Part shown: positions 57,855 through 64,000 of the stretch, in pieces
How the letters are laid out: each line of letters begins with the position of its first letter
How positions within the stretch are numbered: position 1 is the stretch's first letter
DNA from: Reticulitermes lucifugus
Taxonomy: Eukaryota > Arthropoda > Insecta > Blattodea > Rhinotermitidae
DNA length: 64,000 nucleotides
NCBI GenBank assembly: GCA_026260175.1
Contig: JAKCWW010000315.1
Location: 38,775 to 102,774, forward strand
Direction: 5' to 3'
Made by a program: the position numbers and the translations under genes
Notes under the pieces: generated by a model
The model's database searches: none
What the model was told of the DNA's origin: nothing
What the model saw: only the letters and a program-made list of their open reading frames with translations

Positions 57855-58849
57855 CGTTTGTATGATCAGCTCGTATCAGAAAGCATTTCCTCTACTATAA
57901 ATCAATTCAAAACTCTTGAAATTAATTAGTAATGTCACATTTACTTTGGTTGATTGATTGATGCACACAGTAACTGAATTATTACACACAAATTTTTACA
58001 CTTCTAATTATAACGTTCCCTTGAAGGTGGAAACACTCTTAATCATTGTTGCCAAATCCGAAATAAAAAGTAAATAAACTCTCAATCGGCAAACGAAGAC
58101 AGCACACTATAATTATCATCATTTCTCGGGTATTTTGGTGGTGTATAACACAGACGAAAACTGAATTTCGGTGGAATTCTTACGGTTGGAAATGACACAC
58201 GGTACGGATATGTCTTCTGCTTCTTACTTGAGGTAGTTGTGTGTTCTTACTGGGTCACAGCTGGACTTGGAAACTCCTGTCGCCAGTCAGTGTTATAAAC
58301 GTAGCGACGAGTTATAGTAGGCCATCATCCCCACCTTTGTTTTGTTTAGGAAGAAAAACTCTGTGCCCCTCTTATCATATTGCTTCTTGGTACATTAATG
58401 CAGGGGTATCCAAAATTTTGCCTTGAAGTTAGATGTAATAAGGTTAACATATTTTCCATTTTATGTGTATAAACGTAGAGCAACAGAGGCAAAGAGAGAA
58501 AATTACATAATGAGAAGCGTCATATTTTTTACTCTAAACTTAATATTGTTAGGGCGGTATACGTAGCACGCATGGCACACATGAGAAACTCACACAATAC
58601 TGGGGTTTGAAAACCTCAAGGGAAAAGACCAGTTGAGGTATATATATATGTGTAGATGCTAGGGTAATAAAAGAAAGTTTAAAGAAATAGGCTACGAAAC
58701 TCGCTGATGCCGAACACTTTGTTCTGACTTTGATGTATACATAACACATGGGTAGCTGATGGGTACACCTCAGACCTACACGTAGTAACCAGTGGCATTT
58801 AAGCATTTGCCCCACTACAGCACTCAGGCTTATATCCCGGCGTAGGAGA

Positions 58850-58965
58850 AACAGGTGTACAGTGCCTGTAGCCAGGAGCTGACAGCTTGCTTCACGTCGG
58901 TGTCTGTTGCAAATCGCTTGCCAGCCACGTACTTCTTACGGTGTCCAGAGAGGTAGAATTTACTG
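58850..58965 (-). pseudogene. Mariner transposase C-terminal fragment, inverted
   Basis: Minus strand: KKYVAGKRFATDTDVKQAV and SSWLQAL, the C-terminal part of a mariner transposase. It is the inverted partner of the fragment that follows on the plus strand. No complete frame. Confidence 0.75.
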
Positions 58966-58969
58966 GAAC

Positions 58970-59250
58970 CCACACTGCCAACCAGGCTTGAGACTCATTA
59001 CGGCACTGCGACCCTCCGTATAGTCCCTATTTCATGCCCAGTGATTTCCATCTGTTTGAACCTCTCAATAGGAACCCGAATGGCAAGCGATTTGCAGCAG
59101 ACGTCGAAGTGAAGCAAGTTGTCACCTCCTGGCTACAGGCACTTGACACCGATTTTTTCTACGCAGATGTACAAGCCTTGGTGCCACTATGGGACAAATG
59201 TTTAAACGTCAATGGTGACTACTTGGAGGTTTGATATGTGCCATTTGCTA
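58970..59250 (+). pseudogene. Mariner transposase C-terminal fragment
   Basis: Plus-strand pieces THTANQA, CDPPYSPYFMPSDFHLFEPL, then NGKRFAADVEVKQVVTSWLQ and WDKCLNVNGDYLEV match the mariner C-terminus, including the PPYSPxxxPSDFHLF motif just before the third catalytic aspartate. The last 66 codons are open from 59034. N-terminal and middle parts are missing. Confidence 0.85.
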
Positions 59251-59269
59251 CCCATTTGCCATGTATGTG

Positions 59270-59274
<5 letters not shown>

Positions 59275-59312
<38 letters not shown>
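59275..59312. repeat. (TA)n microsatellite
   Basis: About 19 TA repeats, directly followed by a SINE family B tail. Confidence 0.95.
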
Positions 59313-59314
<2 letters not shown>

Positions 59315-59342
59315 CATCTGCTGCGGGGTCCTTCAATAAAAA
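59313..59342 (+). repeat. SINE family B tail fragment
   Basis: GCATCTGCTGCGGGGTCCTT then CAATAAAAAAAA, the last 30 bases of family B, without its body. Confidence 0.65.
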
Positions 59343-59647
59343 AAACTTACCTTCTTCTGTGTAGGCCTATAGCCCTTTTACGTGACGGTTGTGGAAATAA
59401 TTCGTACTACATTCACCGCCCTCCGAACCTTAAGTCTTATGTGATACACAGTTTATTCGGTCGACGATTTTGCATTTCCTTCACTGCCGCCTCCGCCGCC
59501 TGTCTTTTCATTTTATACAATAGGAAATTAAAATGTTTTAATATTATTTACTGCAATAATAAAATTATTTTAGTAAAGAAGTAACGAAGGCCGCCGTGTA
59601 GTTCATGAATATTAGTACAGACCGTCATATGACGGACATGTGGCTAT

Positions 59648-59682
<35 letters not shown>

Positions 59683-62600
59683 ATAGTTGTTGTTGTTATT
59701 GGACATAGTGGTGGCTTAATACAAGTTCCAGAAAGCACGTTATCGATTTAGTACCGTCTAACTTTGTAAGAATACGTATATTTGAGGTTTTAGGCTTTCT
59801 GAGTTAAAGTGGTTTAAAAAGGCAGGTGCTCACTGGTCGTTTGCGTAACTTATGGTGAATTCTGTACGTACTCGTACAGTGCCAGCTGTGTTGAGACAGT
59901 CCTGCTGATCGGAAAGTACTTAAAATTAGACCATTACCACTTCCACACATAGCATCTCCGATTCATTATTTCCTAATTATCCTGTCATTCAACGTCCTGT
60001 AATCTGAATTATTGAAAGAAACGTTAAATAAATCAGAAATACAAAAGCTGTAATGCCATAGAAATTAGAGGTTTTCACGGCGGTGCAGACGTCTATTGTG
60101 AACTTCTGGATTATGCCAGCTGCTGCCGCCATTATTATTCGCTTATTAACTACCAACCCGGACTCATAAACCGGAAGACCACAAAATGAACAACATTGCC
60201 AGAGCGTCCTAAATATTCGTTGCACGATAGCTGTAAGTACACCGATGAAATGTCATCGTCCGAAATTATGTAATTTATTTGAAACACTTTGGAAATTTCA
60301 ATTGTTTGCTTGACTGCAGTCTACCACGCTCGTTTCTTACCTATGCCCTACACATCTTCCTGCATTCATTTCTTTTTCCGTGACTTTATTTAACCCTGTT
60401 ATTACATAAAATGTAAAATTAATTGTAGTAAATTTGTTGTGCCACTGACCCTTGGAATGGGCTGTGTCTGTAGTGAATACATTTCCCGCTTGGAAAGCTC
60501 GCTACGTCACGAGACAGTTTCGACGTTTTGCATGCATGCAGCCAGGAACGCACACGACCGGAAATATGAAGAGCAAAATTCTGCAGTTTTTATATTTTTT
60601 GAGATCATATGTAGAAAACTTCTTGGTTTATAGCACCTGTAGATTTATAATTCAGTTCTATAAATAAATCTGACATGAATTAGGATATGTGAAAGCTGGC
60701 CGCATGATATAAATGAGGAATTTCCAAAACTTATATGAATTAGAAAGCACAAGAAAATTTCGAAGAGTCAGTCTCAAAATATTACGTCCGCTTTGAGAAA
60801 ACAATAGTAAAATGAAGGTATGTATATACGTATATACATACAGGAGACGTTTTACGACGAAGTATGTGCGTTACCTGATTTTGTGTTTATGCCTATGTCG
60901 TCCTTACGCCGTAGTATTCTTCACATATTTACACAGGTGTCAGCTTAATGTTCGAGAATCTGAGCCATCTGAAGGATAAAGATGTAACTTATTCACTTCC
61001 TTAAGGTAAAAAGAAAAGATCGGTTAGGGATGAACAAGGGAAGAAAGAAACAATTTCCTGTTGAATTTCAAGGGGCCTTTCTACTAGTAACATATATTAT
61101 TATTTTTTTTTTTTTTGGATTTTGCATTTTCGACCCATTAAATATTAAAACATATTATTTATGCGTATATAGGCGGTGAAAACGTGTTTATTTGAGTAGG
61201 TGAATGAAGAATATTGAAGAGAATGGGGTTACATTTTTACACAATCATGCCTCTGTCTAATGTATAGCTTGAGAGCATATATTTATCCAATAAAATAATG
61301 TAATTAATAAGATGTTAAAACTGTAAACTGCACATCTGTAAACTCTACGTACTCTAAACTGGAATATACGATACATGGAATGTCTGTGCAACTTCAGAAG
61401 AAACTCAGAAAGCCCGATGCTCGGACGGAATTCAATCTGCTTGTACCCTGAATGCGAGTCATCTTTATTACTGCCCGATGTGAAGAAAAGAAATGCATAA
61501 GGGGTGGTTTAGGGAGGGATATTTTCGTATCTGTAGAAACAAAAGAATAATTAGTACCACAATTGGGCCTATCAATAAAATTACCAGGCTCCACTCCAAA
61601 TCAGGCTGCGTGTCTCAGTTGTTAAGGCCCTCGCATTGCCGTTATTTTCGGTGAGATTCTTTGCTATAACTTGCGTAGGACGAAAAGAAGGCATTTAGAA
61701 TAATGGTAAATTTGTGTCTATGCCTGTGAACCACACTGTGAACGCTTACGTCGAAAGTACGGACGAAGCGAACATATTCTAAACATCGATGATCTGTACA
61801 GAGCTTTACTTTCCGGCCGACTTCTCATATAAAAGCTTCGGATACCCGTTTTACAAGAAGCCAGGTGGACTTCAGAGCCGGTCTGGGTGTGGTAGTTAAC
61901 AGAAAAATACATGACATTCCAGGGAAATCAATCCCGTTCTTCCTGCCCGTGGCTGTTTACTGCACGCATCTGCAATTCCGTACCTCAAGAAAGTAGTAAA
62001 AATGCAACAAGTTTAACCGTTTCGCTCATCGTTGGTCCGGTTTCATCATTAGGTCTAGCAGGGAAGTCCGTCTTCCAGTTTTAGAATGTTGAGAGGCGTT
62101 TGTGCTTGGTGGAAAAGTTGAAATATGAAGTTGCATTTTGTCATTAAGACTTGTGGGAGGTGAAAATTTTTGTATTCGGTTTGTCGCAGAAGTCGATTTC
62201 TTTTTCCAGGAACTCTTGTGCCTTTCGGATAGGACACTGACTACGACCCATAGTCCGTCTCTCTGAACAGAGTGGTGGAGAGAAAAGTTTCCGAAAATTG
62301 AACCCGTTCTTCCAATCCTTAACCAGTCACAGATGTGTTCCTGTCCACAATGCGATTAATAATAGAAAAGTACACGCCTTCAGCTTATGAAGTTATCTTC
62401 AATAAGCTTGATAACATCCCGTGTTCTCTTGGAAAGTGTATCACATAATTACATTATTGCTGACATTGAAAGTTGCTGATTTACTTGGAATTCCAATTTG
62501 TGGCTGCAACTTTCCTTTGGCGCTTTTAAAATGTTTGTTGCGAACATGAAACACATCAAGCGAAAAATGTTCCCAGTGTTGCTTGTTTTATGGATTTATG
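59343..62600. other. Gene-free stretch
   Basis: No recognised gene. It holds a (TAG)n microsatellite (59646-59682), a family P-like foldback at about 60,065-60,195 (TTGTGAACTTCTGGATTATG against CATAAACCGGAAGACCACAA) and a poly-T tract near 61,107. Otherwise unassigned. Confidence 0.4.
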
Positions 62601-62619
62601 GTTTGTTAATGGAAGCTGG

Positions 62620-62730
62620 CTCGTTCAGAGGAGTCCTATCGGGCATTTTTGTCTGTGTGATCTAGTAACCTCAACAACAGCGAGGCGGCCTAGGCCCGAT
62701 TTCGGATCTTTCGCCACGGGGGAAAAATGA
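62620..62730 (+). repeat. SINE family A 3' fragment
   Basis: TCGTTCAGAGGAGTCCTATC, CAGCGAGGCGGCCTAGGCCC and CGCCACGGGGGAAAAATGAA are the downstream half of family A. Confidence 0.65.
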
Positions 62731-62744
62731 AAACTGAATGAACC

Positions 62745-62915
62745 AAGGTTGAAGATTGCTGCCCAATGGCATATGACGTCGTGTAGTCTCGTAGATGCCT
62801 ACCGAGGTTTCATTGTAACCTTCCGCCTCCATTGTCGGGGTGGATGATAGGATCATTTGAGAGATCTCTGCACTTCTACCAAACTACACAAACAGCGTCA
62901 TATCCTAAAAGACAA
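62745..62915. repeat. Family P palindromic repeat, full copy
   Basis: Left ATATGACGTCGTGTAGTCTC, centre TTCCGCCTCCATTGTCGGGG, right CTACCAAACTACACAAACAG then CGTCATATCCTAAAAGACAA. The arms pair along most of their length. Confidence 0.75.
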
Positions 62916-63419
62916 CAATTTTCTTATTTGCCACAGTGAGAAATTTGGTGGTGAAGGAAATAGTTGTGACGTATTGTAGGCTGTCGTTACCAGGAAGGTG
63001 GGAAGCAAGCAGTCATGTTTTCAGAGTCTTAATTATGACATGTTCATTCTTGGATTGTTTATTCATTCCTCCGATACATGTACTTTGCACTCACGGAAAA
63101 ATTGTACATTTTGATGAGTACGAATGATTGCTTTGCCACTTGCCGCAACACTGTAGTTTCTAAGCGTGACGGATTATAAAACAACCGTCGTTTGTTCATT
63201 GTGTCCAGAAAGGCCAAACTCTTTTCGTTCTGTCATTTCGATCTTTTTTTTCCTTTCACATCTTCGAATAGAATTGTCAAATCGCTTTCTTTATCTCAAA
63301 CACAAATCCTCGATTCCTTGACGTTTTATCGACTCTCCAGACTTTTTATATTATTTTAGAATTTGCCTCATTATTAACAGAAAATAAATATATTTTACTA
63401 TTAATACTTTTGTTTCGTG

Positions 63420-63830
63420 GTTATAGACATTCTTGTCGAATCTGAGTCAGGAACGACTCTTCTGATTAACGACGACGAACATGATAGGTCGAGTCTTCCA
63501 TTGTTGCTTTTTTTAACACTATCAATCTATTTTGCATTCCAAATAGTTTTATTATTTCATATAGTTTATCTCTTCGTCTGCTATCGTAGGCTTTCTGGAA
63601 GTAAATGAAAATATGATATATTTCTATATAACATTCCCAGGCTTTTTCCAACAAATCTTTGACTGTGAAAATTTGATCAATGGTTCTGTGCCAGGTGATT
63701 TGTTATTTCCCAATTGACTGTCTTGCTAATTCGACGTCTGATTTGTCTGGCGGTTCATTTTCCAGTTCCAGCTCGGTTTCTTTGTCATTGGTATCGGTGT
63801 TATCAAAAAAAGTGTTATGGCTGCCTGTTT
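63420..63830 (-). mobile_element. RTE-like LINE reverse transcriptase fragment
   Basis: Minus strand, with a frame change: a NKSPGTEPL segment (family NKSPGxD), then TIDQIFTVKDLLEKAWE, IYFQKAYDSRRRDKLYEIIK, LFGMQNRLI and KATMEDSTY. These are the usual fingers/palm blocks of insect RTE- or Jockey-like reverse transcriptase (IDFxKAYDSV). The YADD block is not present. Inactive fragment. Confidence 0.8.
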
Positions 63831-63941
63831 AATTTATGATAAAGTATACTATATGGCACGAGTGAGACACAGTTACAGTACCTACTGTCAGGCCTTCTGT
63901 TTACGTTTTAATTGATTTTACTACACTAATAAATAGAACTG

Positions 63942-64000
63942 CCGATCCCAGTGGCCGTGCGGTCTAAGGCGTGGATCTTCGGCCGCTCGCTTACTAGGAT
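63942..64000 (+). repeat. SINE family A 5' end, cut by window edge
   Basis: GCCGATCCCAGTGGCCGTGC then GGTCTAAGGCGTGG and GGCCGCTCGCTTACTAGGAT, the tRNA-like head of family A up to the last base of the window. Confidence 0.8.

Noticed and set aside
1-64000. CRISPR array, bacterial operon or integrated virus
   Set aside because: No regularly spaced direct repeats with unique spacers, no bacterial gene arrangement and no viral gene block were seen; spliced genes show a eukaryotic nuclear origin.

Overview
The window looks like nuclear DNA from an insect with a large, repeat-rich genome. The two best-resolved proteins (ING3-like and Cdc26-like) are animal cell-cycle/chromatin genes with ordinary GT-AG introns. 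The third gene is an insect-type digestive zinc carboxypeptidase. The dispersed repeats (tRNA-headed SINEs, palindromic MITEs, mariner and RTE-like remnants) are of the sort I associate with cockroaches and termites. Assignment to Blattodea is inference from general familiarity, not proof. There is no operon, phage, plasmid or CRISPR structure.

Layout. 1-863 is a large inverted repeat around a 73-base assembly gap. 865-7,500 is AT-rich, CpG-poor sequence with a decayed mariner element (about 4,870-5,715). A single-exon CDC26 gene (minus, 7,695-7,901) and a nine-exon ING3 gene (plus, 8,307-15,401) stand head to head across a 405-bp CpG-retaining promoter. 15.4-26.9 kb is intergenic: SINEs, palindromic MITEs, a LINE 3' end at 17.8-18.2 kb and a purine-rich block at 19.1-19.5 kb. 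From 26,908 to 57,854 one M14 carboxypeptidase gene runs on the minus strand in five exons. Its first intron is about 21.5 kb and is packed with SINEs and MITEs. 57.9-64 kb is again intergenic, with two mariner fragments in inverted orientation (58.85-59.25 kb), microsatellites and an RTE-like reverse transcriptase fragment at the right edge.

Function. Cdc26 is a small subunit of the anaphase-promoting complex. ING3 is the histone H3K4me3-reading subunit of NuA4/TIP60 acetyltransferase. The two probably share a housekeeping bidirectional promoter. The carboxypeptidase is a secreted, zymogen-type enzyme, probably digestive, and unrelated to the other two.

The most notable global signal is CpG content. 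About 9-20 kb (ING3 body and downstream), and to a lesser extent 1-7 kb, are strongly CpG-depleted. The CDC26/ING3 promoter and everything right of about 20.5 kb are not. This is what germline gene-body methylation of housekeeping genes would leave behind. I found no convincing undescribed biological system. The best candidates for a second look are the CpG pattern, the palindromic repeat family, an exactly 51-bp tandem repeat in carboxypeptidase intron 1, and the unusually long carboxypeptidase pro-region.
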